Below the pieces are notes generated by a model that saw only the letters and a list, made by a program, of their open reading frames with translations, did not search any database and had not been told where the DNA came from. Positions 54,675 through 63,589 of a DNA stretch of 64,000 nucleotides are shown here, in pieces. The stretch is from Planctomycetota bacterium. GTDB taxonomy: Bacteria; Planctomycetota; Phycisphaerae; Phycisphaerales; UBA1924. The position numbers and the translations under genes are program-made. The stretch's first letter is position 1. Each line of letters opens with the position of its first letter. The DNA is taken from assembly GCA_024280755.1 (NCBI GenBank), contig JAJRPN010000019.1, positions 62,001 to 126,000 of the forward strand. Direction: 5' to 3'.

Positions 54675-55199
54675 TTTGATAGAGTTCAATGCCTTGCCAA
54701 TTTTCTCAATGGTTTCGATCGCAGATTCATGCGCACTCGCCTCCGATTTCTGAAGCGAACTCTTCCACATAAACGGTGCGGGCAATATGGTCATCGGCAG
54801 GTACCAATACATCGTTTTGATTCCTGTTTTGGCTACAAAGTCACTATACCAAGTAAACGAATCGAGGAACCCCTCCGTCAATGGCAAGCCTGGCCAGATC
54901 GTAATGATGATCAGGAGTGCAAACAACCTGGGCATCATTGGAATCATTTCGAGTCTAAATGATATCTGGCTATCTTGATGGTTCGCAATGAGTTTGGAAT
55001 CAAACGGTGCCCCGTGCGCAGCAACACTCAGCAATCCACTCGCACAATCGCCCTCATACCCAGGAAGCTTTCCACGCTTGGACATCTTGAGCAATCTACC
55101 TTTGATTTCTTGAGCGTCGAGGTTTGTTGAGATGGTCGGTAGCTCTTGATCCAAGTGTGACTCCTGCTCAGTTATCTGATCGTTATAACCCGCACTCAT
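54666..55199 (-). CDS. Membrane protein of unknown function (177 aa)
   Basis: A protein with two hydrophobic segments (MPRLFALLIIITIWPGL and MYWYLPMTILPAPFMW) and polar ends. The N-terminal half has KGRLLKMSKRGKLPGYEGD, the C-terminal end is charged. No family is recognised. It is convergent with the ABC-F gene (9-bp overlap) and divergent from the gene at 55267. Confidence 0.6.
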   Translation of the reverse strand: MSAGYNDQITEQESHLDQELPTISTNLDAQEIKGRLLKMSKRGKLPGYEGDCASGLLSVAAHGAPFDSKLIANHQDSQISFRLEMIPMMPRLFALLIIITIWPGLPLTEGFLDSFTWYSDFVAKTGIKTMYWYLPMTILPAPFMWKSSLQKSEASAHESAIETIEKIGKALNSIKSV

Positions 55200-55266
55200 C
55201 GTAGGTCGGTCCGATTAGACACGCAACTTGACCCATACTCGGCACACCATCTGCACACTCTTAGAT

Positions 55267-55719
55267 ATGCAAACAAATACAATGAGAATGTCAACAAGCG
55301 TCCCGAATCAGTTGCGCCTCGTCAACACGCAGCACAGCGTGTTGCACACAGACCACACCCAAACCGAGGGCAATCAGTTCTCGGACGCGATCGCCTGCGA
55401 TGACCCGAGATGGCTGTTTGCGACCCGTGTACAGATGGTGTTCAGTTGCTCGAATCGCATCCAATCACTCGGACAGTATAACGACTTGCTCGAAACCGCC
55501 ATAGGCATGGGCTTCTCGGATATGCACGCCCGTGCCATGGTCGGCATCGTCGAAGAAGCCCAACTCCGAGGCGGGCTCGACCCAGTAGCCATGAACGAAC
55601 TCATGGACATCCCAACCCCAGCAACCGATCATAACTTGTCGAATCGTGGGCGATGGATCTGCTTTGGTGTGTTGTTCACCTGGTCGTTCGCGATCGCGGG
55701 CTTGATGCAGTTGGTATAA
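55267..55719 (+). CDS. C-terminally anchored protein of unknown function
   Basis: About 150 aa; the start is uncertain among 55228, 55267 and 55282. The soluble part has LLETAIGMGFSDMHARAMVGIVEEAQLRGG, and the C-terminal hydrophobic stretch WICFGVLFTWSFAIAGLMQLV is a tail anchor. No family is recognised. A terminator follows directly. Confidence 0.55.
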   Translation: MQTNTMRMSTSVPNQLRLVNTQHSVLHTDHTQTEGNQFSDAIACDDPRWLFATRVQMVFSCSNRIQSLGQYNDLLETAIGMGFSDMHARAMVGIVEEAQLRGGLDPVAMNELMDIPTPATDHNLSNRGRWICFGVLFTWSFAIAGLMQLV

Positions 55720-55755
55720 AAAACGCCGCCCATAAACAATGAGCGGCGTTATGAT
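55717..55755. terminator. Bidirectional terminator
   Basis: AACGCCGC (55722-55729) pairs with GCGGCGTT (55743-55750) between convergent genes. A's precede it and AT-rich sequence follows, so it can serve both strands. Confidence 0.72.
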
Positions 55756-55783
55756 ATTCAATATACTCTGCTACTTACTCGAC

Positions 55784-57784
55784 TTATTCAACATCCTTGC
55801 CTTCGACGACATCGGTAATCGATGGTGCGTCGTGAGGCGCGTCATGGCTGCCACCTATTCGGCTGAAGTACTCGTGATACGCCTTCATTGATTTGGCAGC
55901 AAAGATCCACATGATCGGGATATTGGCGACAAGCATGACACCAAGCCCGAGCGTTGTCCACATATCGAGTTCGTGATCGGTCGCGATAAACGCTTTCTTA
56001 TCTGGCCCAAACAACGGCATCGCGAGCATGGTGGTCAACAGAATCAACAGGGCATAGATGATCTTGTAAATGAATGCCACATTTTTGGCAAATTTGTCAC
56101 CCATATTCCCCACGAAGTAATAGATGCCCTGTTCGCCATAATATGACCACGAGATCATGGTGGAGAGCGCAAAGAGCCAGGCTGCAATTGATACAAGCCA
56201 CTTGCCTAAACCCGGGAACTGGCGATCGAATGCGTAGGCAGTCATCGAGGCACCGGCATAGTCGCCATAGATACCAAGATCTACAGTGCCATCATCTTTC
56301 TGCCTGAACGCTGGCACAAGAAGTGAATCGAGTGTATCCCAATTGGCACTCCAGACATCAGCATCGTCGCGACTGACAATGCCAGATATCTTGCGAAGAT
56401 TTCGCCCGGTATTGGAATCTTCATCAGCAGCGACAATAAAGAAGACAACCTCGCCATCTCGCCATCCAGCAGTGTTCTCAGTACTCCTCCGAATGCGACG
56501 AGCGTCCGCCGACATGACCGGCAATGCAGGTGTTTCCAAGGTCCAAGATGGACTCTCAGCTGTCGATCCTTCTGCTTCAACGATACTGACTGTGCTCGCA
56601 TCAAGAAACTCAGACTCGGCGTCACGGTTGTACGCACCGGTCGAAAGAATCACGAGTGCGGTCAGTGTACACACAACAATGGTGTCGATGAATGGCTCGA
56701 GCCCCGCAACGACGCCTTCGCGTACAGGTTCATTTGTTTTCGCTGCAGAGTGAGCAATCGGCGATGAGCCTTGCCCGGCTTCTGACGAGAAGAGAGCACG
56801 CTTGACGCCCCACATCGCTGCATAACCAAATGTGCCGCCAAGGAATGCGCCGGATGCATCTGCGCTTGAGCCGCCAAGCATATCTGGCAGCCCGCTCTTG
56901 ACGATTAGCCCAAGCATTGCCGGGATTTCACCGATGTTCATGCTCAAGACAAGCAGTGCCGAGATGACATAGATCGCACACATGAATGGTACAATGCGTC
57001 CGGCGACCGCACCGATTCGCTTAATACCGCCAAGGATGACCATGCCGACGAGCACCGTGAGAATAATACCGGTGACAATCTGAGGCACCTGGAAGTAGGT
57101 AAAGGTGATGTCCGCAACATTCCAAGCCTGGAACATGTTGCCGCCGGTGATCGCAGAGATGACAAGCGTGACGACGAAAATGCCGCCAATCACATGCCCT
57201 GAAATGTTCGTGAATGCGAGTCCGACAAACATCACAGCGAGTGCAATGCCGATATAGAGTGGTATCGAAGAACCAAACGCATCATTGCCCAGCCAACCCA
57301 GTGCAATCGAAACAAGTGCGAATGCGATGCCTGCTGGCAATCGAAGCGACTTTGATTCTGCCAGCCCTTTCTTGACCACAAACATCGGCCCCCCGTGTGG
57401 GTTGTCTGGATCGTCAGTGTTTCTGTACAGCATGGATTGGGTGACTTCAGTCATCTTGAGCGACATGCCCAGAATCCCGATGACCCACATCCAGAAGATT
57501 GCACCGGGCCCACCAAGTGCGACCGCAAGCGCAACGCCGGCAATATTGCCCAGCCCCACCGTCGCAGATAGTGCTGCCGAGAGGGCTTGGAAATGATTGA
57601 TCGCTCCGGGGGCATTCTTATCGTCGTATTTACCGCGTACGACCTGCACGCCATGCGTGAGTGCACGGTACTGACCAAACATGGACCAGAAGGTAAAAAC
57701 AAAGCCTGTGATAAGCAATGCGTAGACCGTGTAATCAGAGAACAACACGCCGTTGATTGAGTTGATAAAATCGTTCAGTGCCAT
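55784..57784 (-). CDS. Alanine/glycine:sodium symporter (AGCS) with an inserted domain
   Basis: A 666-aa membrane protein; the family usually has about 450-550 aa. ALSATVGLGNIAGVALAVALGGPGA and GSSPIAHSAAKTNEP are AGCS hallmarks, and the first 400 residues follow the usual helix pattern. Between the helix ending LTALVILSTGAYN and the helix WLVSIAAWLFALSTM is a soluble insert of roughly 130 residues, rich in Asp and Ser, without a recognisable domain. It probably faces the periplasm. It imports alanine or glycine with sodium. Confidence 0.88.
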   Translation of the reverse strand: MALNDFINSINGVLFSDYTVYALLITGFVFTFWSMFGQYRALTHGVQVVRGKYDDKNAPGAINHFQALSAALSATVGLGNIAGVALAVALGGPGAIFWMWVIGILGMSLKMTEVTQSMLYRNTDDPDNPHGGPMFVVKKGLAESKSLRLPAGIAFALVSIALGWLGNDAFGSSIPLYIGIALAVMFVGLAFTNISGHVIGGIFVVTLVISAITGGNMFQAWNVADITFTYFQVPQIVTGIILTVLVGMVILGGIKRIGAVAGRIVPFMCAIYVISALLVLSMNIGEIPAMLGLIVKSGLPDMLGGSSADASGAFLGGTFGYAAMWGVKRALFSSEAGQGSSPIAHSAAKTNEPVREGVVAGLEPFIDTIVVCTLTALVILSTGAYNRDAESEFLDASTVSIVEAEGSTAESPSWTLETPALPVMSADARRIRRSTENTAGWRDGEVVFFIVAADEDSNTGRNLRKISGIVSRDDADVWSANWDTLDSLLVPAFRQKDDGTVDLGIYGDYAGASMTAYAFDRQFPGLGKWLVSIAAWLFALSTMISWSYYGEQGIYYFVGNMGDKFAKNVAFIYKIIYALLILLTTMLAMPLFGPDKKAFIATDHELDMWTTLGLGVMLVANIPIMWIFAAKSMKAYHEYFSRIGGSHDAPHDAPSITDVVEGKDVE

Positions 57785-57922
57785 CTGGCCCTCGTTTATA
57801 TTTGTGCAAAGCTGGATTGATTCGAGTTGAGCGGTATTTTCCCATATCAGTGAGCAGAATGCAAGTACATGGCAACTGGGCTATTGTGGGATGTGTGGAA
57901 TTCTCACGAGATAGTCCTGATG

Positions 57923-58594
57923 ATGAGCGAGCATCTTCAATCAATTGAAACCGCTCTGTGCGCCCAAAATGCGTATAAAGGCCTTGATTCCAACTCTGAA
58001 GTACAGCTCCATCCTATGCTCTGCCAAGCGTTTACGAACTCTGCACTCGGCATACACAGAGAGGTTGGCTACCCATCATCACCCAAATCTCGCCCCAACG
58101 AAGCCCAACGCCAACGCTGCGACCTAGTCCTGACATCATCGAAGAATCAAGATCTTTTTGATCCGATTGATGAACAACGCGAGCAAGATCGGGCTGTAGG
58201 CACCCTGTTTGAGTCGTTCGCACAACTCCACGAACAAAATCCTGATGATGCCCTCCCCGAAGATGCCTATTGGATAGAGGTCAAATCTGTAGGGCAGTTC
58301 AGCTATGTTGATGGCGTGCCTGGGCCGAATCCCAAATACGCCGCCGAACTTCTCGCAGGCCCAAAGGCGGATGTCATCAAGCTGGCATCAGAGCCAGTCA
58401 TCCGCAATGGCGGATCGCTGATTGTACTTTTTTCCGAACACCAAAGCACCGGCATCCACGATATCACCGCCTGCGCAAACGCGATGATTGAACAAGATTT
58501 ACCAATCTCTATTCCTGAGTTCGAAGCGTTCCCAATAACGAACCACGCAGGAAACGAATGGTGCACGCTCGGTTTAATCCCAATTCGGTTTTAA
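57923..58594 (+). CDS. Protein with PD-(D/E)XK-like motif, function unknown
   Basis: About 223 aa; the start is uncertain among ATGs at 57869, 57920 and 57923. QRCDLVLT (D) and YWIEVKSVGQF (E-x-K) fit a PD-(D/E)XK nuclease core with an upstream acidic residue (E in IHREVGYPS). Similar planctomycete proteins have no assigned role. It is convergent with lpxB and has no restriction or repair partner nearby, so a nuclease activity remains hypothetical. Confidence 0.65.
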   Translation: MSEHLQSIETALCAQNAYKGLDSNSEVQLHPMLCQAFTNSALGIHREVGYPSSPKSRPNEAQRQRCDLVLTSSKNQDLFDPIDEQREQDRAVGTLFESFAQLHEQNPDDALPEDAYWIEVKSVGQFSYVDGVPGPNPKYAAELLAGPKADVIKLASEPVIRNGGSLIVLFSEHQSTGIHDITACANAMIEQDLPISIPEFEAFPITNHAGNEWCTLGLIPIRF

Positions 58595-58601
58595 CACAAT
58601 C

Positions 58602-59777
58602 TCAATCGAGATCAACAACATCAACGCCGACATAGCGTGCGATGATCTTCGCAGCATTGTGTGAAGCGTTCTCAGATTCGAACACCTTACCAATATCTTC
58701 CAGTTCTTGAACCTGTTTGGCAAACGCGTCTTGATCTTCGAGCAGCTCAACCACACGATCGGCGATCGGTTCTGAGCCTCCAAAGTGCGGAACGAGTTCT
58801 GGGGTAATCTCTCGCCCAGCGATCAGATTGGGGAGCGTGATAAACTTGGTTTGGATCAGCCATTGAGCGATCAAGGTCCAGAGCAGCTTGGGCAGCTTAT
58901 ACACGATCACCATCGGCCGCTTCTGCTTGGCAATTTGAAGCGTCACCGTCCCAGAAACAACAATCGCCAGATCACACCATCGAATCACCGCATCTGTATT
59001 CGAGTGGGTCATTTCGAGGGACTCAGGCCAATCCAATATTGCCTCGCGAGCGATCTTTCGAAGCTCGGGTTCGATCTCTTTGCGTGTCGCAGCGACCAAA
59101 CCACGCATCTCTGGATGCTCGTTTGCTAACTTGATATAGGCACCGAGCAAGAGCGGAAAATTTTTCCGCATCTCACCTGGGCGTGAGCCGGGCATTAATG
59201 CGATGTTCTGTTTTCCCCGAGCCCAATCTTTGATCTGATCATCAAGCAAAGCTGTATCCAAAGGCTCATCAAACAACTGATGCCCAATAAATGTCGCATC
59301 GACCCGCCTGGCTTTGAACCACTCTTCCTCGAATGGAAGCACGCACATGACATGATCTGTAAGCCGGCGCAGCTTGCGAATCCGCCAAGGTGCCCAAGCC
59401 CAAAGCTGAGGCGCGACCATATGGACCACCTTTGAGCCTGCTGCTTTGGTCAGTTTACAGACCGGAAAGTTTGCTGCGGGCGAATCCACCGGAATATGCA
59501 CGATGATCTTATGATCAACAAGCCATTGCTCGATCGAGGCATTGATTCGTTTGTGTTCTTTGATTTTTTTGAGCCCAGGAACACCCATCACCGCATCGTC
59601 GCCGGTGAACTCAATGACCTGCGCCCCCGCTGCTTCCATCTTTTTTCCGCCCCATCCATAGATCGTCAAATCTGGGCAAATTTTGCGAAGCACTGTGATC
59701 ACAGCCGCTGCATGATCATCGCCCGAAGGCTCAAATGCAGTAAACAATACAGCAGGTTGGTTGGACGAACTTGGCAC
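58602..59777 (-). CDS. lpxB: Lipid-A-disaccharide synthase
   Basis: A 391-aa peripheral membrane glycosyltransferase (GT19) that joins UDP-diacylglucosamine with lipid X. The N-terminus has EPSGDDHAAAVI, in the position of the family's GExSGD, and MGVPGL; HMVAPQLWAWAPWRIRKL and LMPGSRPGEMRKNFPLLL are conserved nucleotide-sugar segments. It shows that the organism makes a lipid A-type outer membrane. It lies downstream of the two-component pair, 74 bp after the regulator gene, and may share its transcript. Confidence 0.93.
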   Translation of the reverse strand: MPSSSNQPAVLFTAFEPSGDDHAAAVITVLRKICPDLTIYGWGGKKMEAAGAQVIEFTGDDAVMGVPGLKKIKEHKRINASIEQWLVDHKIIVHIPVDSPAANFPVCKLTKAAGSKVVHMVAPQLWAWAPWRIRKLRRLTDHVMCVLPFEEEWFKARRVDATFIGHQLFDEPLDTALLDDQIKDWARGKQNIALMPGSRPGEMRKNFPLLLGAYIKLANEHPEMRGLVAATRKEIEPELRKIAREAILDWPESLEMTHSNTDAVIRWCDLAIVVSGTVTLQIAKQKRPMVIVYKLPKLLWTLIAQWLIQTKFITLPNLIAGREITPELVPHFGGSEPIADRVVELLEDQDAFAKQVQELEDIGKVFESENASHNAAKIIARYVGVDVVDLD

Positions 59778-59851
59778 TTGACAACAGTAGGCTTTTGCTC
59801 ACACCAGAACCGTAATCCTTGAGCGTAAGTTGAGGGACTTTGAACACACAC

Positions 59852-60508
59852 TCAAAATCCGGCAGATCCAAACCATGCGCTGGGTGTCGCACCCAATGCG
59901 CCAGAAATGGCAATGAGCGATTCAACGCTCGGCAAGTGTGTCCCACGCTCGATCGAACTAAGCTGCGATACCGAAACAGAACTTACTTCTGAGAGTTCCC
60001 GAAGCGTCCACCCGCGTTCAGTGCGAGCAAGACGGATCTGACGCCCAAGTACCGAGCGGAGACGATCCATCGGGCGCTGTCCAAGCCCGAATGTGATCGC
60101 CGCTTGCGATAATGCCTTGCGAAGATCATCGAGACTAAAAGGCTTGGAGATATAGTCAAATACATCCTGCTTGAATGTCTCACGCATTGAATCGAGCGAT
60201 GGATATCCAGTCACCACAATCACACACTGCTTTGGCCATCGGCTTCGGATCTCAGCGAGAACTTGCTCACCTGAGTTTATACCCATTTTGATATCGAGTA
60301 AGATAACATCTGGTCGATGCTGCTCCGCCTCATTATAAAGCCCAGCAGGCGTAGAAACCGTGCGGACCGTGTGCCCGTCTTGACTCAGTATGCCTTCAAT
60401 ATACTCGCGAAAATCCTGATCATCGTCCAATGCCAAAATAGACAAAGGCACCTCTGGATATGACTCTGACTGATTGGTTGATTCGGGCATAATGGGCATC
60501 ATAGGCAA
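59852..60508 (-). CDS. Response regulator fusing receiver and XRE-type HTH domains
   Basis: A 218-aa protein. The receiver domain (about 22-140) has acidic DDD, phospho-acceptor D in DVILLDIKM, T in VVTGYPS and K in YISKPFS. The output domain (about 155-215) is an XRE/Cro helix-turn-helix (GWTLRELSEVSSVSVSQLSS, IERGTHLPSVESL), which is unusual; OmpR, NarL or AAA+ outputs are typical. It follows the kinase gene by 33 nt. The target genes are unknown; lpxB is the first candidate. Confidence 0.9.
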   Translation of the reverse strand: MPMMPIMPESTNQSESYPEVPLSILALDDDQDFREYIEGILSQDGHTVRTVSTPAGLYNEAEQHRPDVILLDIKMGINSGEQVLAEIRSRWPKQCVIVVTGYPSLDSMRETFKQDVFDYISKPFSLDDLRKALSQAAITFGLGQRPMDRLRSVLGRQIRLARTERGWTLRELSEVSSVSVSQLSSIERGTHLPSVESLIAISGALGATPSAWFGSAGF

Positions 60509-60541
60509 AAGGACAGATTTTAACCAGACACTATTGTCCGT

Positions 60542-62062
60542 TTATATTGACTCGACAGATCGAATCATAGGAAGCACCACCTCGAAGAGTGCGCCAGTGT
60601 GCATATCTTCCGCTGGGCGATTGGTTGCAATAAGCACCCCCCCATGCTCACGAATTATCCCATTGGCCACCGCCAATCCAAGCCCTGTGCCGTGAGAATC
60701 GAGCCGAGAAGAAACAAATGGCTCGAAGAGGCGATCAATCAAAGCAGAATCAATCCCAGGCCCGTTGTCTTCCACTCGAATAATCGCCCAAGGCACGCCA
60801 TCACGCGATTCTATGTTCGCAAAGAGCTCGATCTTTGAATCGACCGCTGACTCAGTATTGATCAACGCATCAACACCATTTCGAATCAGATTGACAAACA
60901 CCTGAACCAAGCGGTCTGGATCGCATGCTATTTGGATATTGGGCTCGATGTGATTCACGATCTCGATTCCTGAATGTTCAAGTTGTTCAAATCGATCGAG
61001 CTTAACAAGTGTGCGTGCTTCGTCGAGAATTTGCCATACATCCGCCTGAATATTCTTCGGCGGGCGAACCCGAGCAAAATCGAGTAATCCATCTGAAAGA
61101 ATCTCAAGGCGAGCAACAACACGAGCGAGTAACGCAATCTCCGTCAAGGAGAGTGATTTATCTGCGTTGAGCTTATCAACCAACCCTTTAACCACCGCCA
61201 GAGGCGTATTGAGTTCATGAGCGATGCCCGCGCTCATCATGCCCAGCGATGCCAACCGATCTGCTCCTTCAAGGTTTTTTCGAGCAGTTTCGAGTAAGTG
61301 ATTCTTTTTATGCAAATCCGCTGCGGTATGTTCAAGCCGATCGAGTGCCTTGGCGAGTTGTTTTTCATTCTCCCGAAGTGCCAAAATCGATTGATTGCGC
61401 GATCGCATGATCGATCCCAGCTCGTCGGCTGGAATGACATTTTCAGGTATGATTTCAGATTTTCGATCCCCCTCACGAACGGCTTGGTCAGCTTCAAGAA
61501 TTTCACTCAGCGGGCGGTATACATGCTCTGGAAGCACGAGCAGTTCGAGAGCAAAGGCGACCAAGGCGTATCCGGCAACCAAAGTTAGGATAACCAAAAT
61601 ATACACCAACCGAATCGTTTCACGGGCTCGGCTCGACCGGGCACGAACCACAAAGAACTGTTCTCGATCTGGCATCCATTGAATCACGCCACTGGCAAAG
61701 CTATTGCTAGGGATAGGGACAATACGCATTGGCTCAGATTGTGCGAGCAAAGTCACAGCTTCTGACACGCCTTCGAGATCTGAAGAATCAACAAACTCAA
61801 TGCGAGCATGCTCAAGTTGATATGCAAATGCGCCGCCGTTGAGTTCATTGTCTACATGAAACAACTCGATAATCTGCTCTGCTTGATCAGTCTCTGCACC
61901 ATCAATAACCTTCGACATTGCCGGGCGGATTGCGATCAACAGCACAATGCCAAGACAAACAGAGAAAATCGTATGAAGCACAATGAGCTTCTTGCGGATA
62001 CGCATACCCGCAAGAATCCCCTTTGTTGGTTGCTTGGGGTTGTTTCCGCTCGAATCCGCCAT
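60542..62062 (-). CDS. Membrane sensor histidine kinase
   Basis: A 506-aa kinase, partner of the REC-XRE regulator encoded 33 nt downstream. Two membrane helices (about 28-48 and 145-170) frame a periplasmic sensor domain. A linker with HAMP-like and coiled-coil parts leads to the H-box SAGIAHELNTPLAVVKGL, an N-box (VNLIRNGVDALINT) and G-boxes (VEDNGPGIDSALID, GTGLGLAVANGI). The stimulus is unknown. It is divergent from rsmB, 51 bp away. Confidence 0.91.
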   Translation of the reverse strand: MADSSGNNPKQPTKGILAGMRIRKKLIVLHTIFSVCLGIVLLIAIRPAMSKVIDGAETDQAEQIIELFHVDNELNGGAFAYQLEHARIEFVDSSDLEGVSEAVTLLAQSEPMRIVPIPSNSFASGVIQWMPDREQFFVVRARSSRARETIRLVYILVILTLVAGYALVAFALELLVLPEHVYRPLSEILEADQAVREGDRKSEIIPENVIPADELGSIMRSRNQSILALRENEKQLAKALDRLEHTAADLHKKNHLLETARKNLEGADRLASLGMMSAGIAHELNTPLAVVKGLVDKLNADKSLSLTEIALLARVVARLEILSDGLLDFARVRPPKNIQADVWQILDEARTLVKLDRFEQLEHSGIEIVNHIEPNIQIACDPDRLVQVFVNLIRNGVDALINTESAVDSKIELFANIESRDGVPWAIIRVEDNGPGIDSALIDRLFEPFVSSRLDSHGTGLGLAVANGIIREHGGVLIATNRPAEDMHTGALFEVVLPMIRSVESI

Positions 62063-62113
62063 AGATACTCCAGATCACAAGATCAATCCAACCAAACGAC
62101 CTAGCCTTGCCCA

Positions 62114-63451
62114 ATGCCCAGAACGACCACCAACGAAGTCACCGATCCACGAGATGCAGCCTATCGCCATTTGGCCCGCCAAGCAGATCGTATGCCTGAT
62201 CTTGGGCTCTTTGATCTGCATACAGGATCAATGGATGCCCGAGACGCCTCACTGGCCCATGCGATTGTAGAAGGCGCCATTACCCGTTGGCTGACACTCG
62301 ATTATATCATTTCCGAACTCGGCGGACGCCAGCTTCGTGATCAAGAAGCCAGAATGCAAGCTGTGCTGCTCGGGGGGGCTGCCCAGTTGTTGCTCATGGA
62401 TCGGGTACCTCCGCACGCTGTGATTGATGAATCTGTAGAATGGGCCAAACGCAATATCCGACCAGGTGCCGGGGGGATGACCAACGCGATTCTCCGGAAA
62501 GTCGCCCGAGCCAAAGGCGGCCGAATCGATTCTTGGAATCATCACCTCGATGCCATCCCACGCTCTGATGGTACAGGACTAAAGCTTTTCGGGCTAGAAC
62601 TCCCTACAAGCGGACTTCATCGTGTAAGTGTTGCCTGTTCGGTCTCGTCGCAACTCGTTCAACGATGGGAGAATGAGTATGGTGATCCGACGGTCCCTGC
62701 TATGCACACCTTGTGCAGGGCCCCCACGACCATGTATGTTGCCCATGCCCAAACACCGATCGACCATCTTGAGCTTGGCGAGCATGATTCACCAAATCAT
62801 CGAGTTTTTGCCGGCAAACGCCCCGAACTCATCGAACTACTCGCTTCACGATCTGATATCTGGGTTCAAGATGCTGCCAGTTCGCATGTGGTTGATGATC
62901 TCGAACTTGATCGATCTCCCGAGTTGATTATCGATCTATGTGCCGGCAAAGGCACCAAAACGCGCCAGTTGCGAGCCAGGTATCCAAATGCCCAGATTAT
63001 CGCAGCCGATGTTGCTGAAACTCAGCTCGATGCTCTCAAAACTGTCTTTGACGGCGATGATCAAGTTCATGCCATGCCGGTGGAGACATTGATGAATACC
63101 GAACTAGGCAAGGCTGATCTGGTACTCACCGATGTCCCCTGCACCAACTCGGGGGTACTTGCTCGCAGACGCGAAGCACGGTATCGCCCGATGAAAAAAC
63201 AACTCGCCCGGATTATCCCGATTCAGCACGAAATTGCCCGAAACGCACACATACTCCTCAAAGATGATGGCTCGCTTGTCTATTCGACTTGCAGCTTGGA
63301 AGCAGAAGAGAACGAAGATCAGGCGACCTGGATCGCAGAGAAGCTGAGCATGACACAATGCACCCAAAGGCGAGTCGATCCGGTTGGCCAACCCGGAGAG
63401 CCAAGCTCGAGCTATTGCGATGGATCGTTCTCGGTTCGTCTCACAAAATAA
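62114..63451 (+). CDS. rsmB: 16S rRNA (cytosine-967-C5) methyltransferase
   Basis: A 445-aa protein with an N-terminal NusB-like helical domain (ARMQAVLLGGAAQLLLMDRV, NAILRKVARA) and a Rossmann methyltransferase domain. The SAM site is DLCAGKGTKTRQLRARYP; catalytic cysteines are in VPCTNSGVLARR (motif IV) and YSTCSLEAEEN (motif VI). Length and domain order match RsmB/Sun. It modifies the small ribosomal RNA. Confidence 0.93.
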   Translation: MPRTTTNEVTDPRDAAYRHLARQADRMPDLGLFDLHTGSMDARDASLAHAIVEGAITRWLTLDYIISELGGRQLRDQEARMQAVLLGGAAQLLLMDRVPPHAVIDESVEWAKRNIRPGAGGMTNAILRKVARAKGGRIDSWNHHLDAIPRSDGTGLKLFGLELPTSGLHRVSVACSVSSQLVQRWENEYGDPTVPAMHTLCRAPTTMYVAHAQTPIDHLELGEHDSPNHRVFAGKRPELIELLASRSDIWVQDAASSHVVDDLELDRSPELIIDLCAGKGTKTRQLRARYPNAQIIAADVAETQLDALKTVFDGDDQVHAMPVETLMNTELGKADLVLTDVPCTNSGVLARRREARYRPMKKQLARIIPIQHEIARNAHILLKDDGSLVYSTCSLEAEENEDQATWIAEKLSMTQCTQRRVDPVGQPGEPSSSYCDGSFSVRLTK

Positions 63452-63589
63452 TGACAACTGAGACATGCTCTGATTTGCGCCTTGGAACTGATTGTCGGTG
63501 CAAATCCATTGAATTTCGGTGTACTAAGAGCGAATTGGCCGTACACTTCACTTCGATATCATGTTGATATCTTCTTTGAGGATTGCCTG

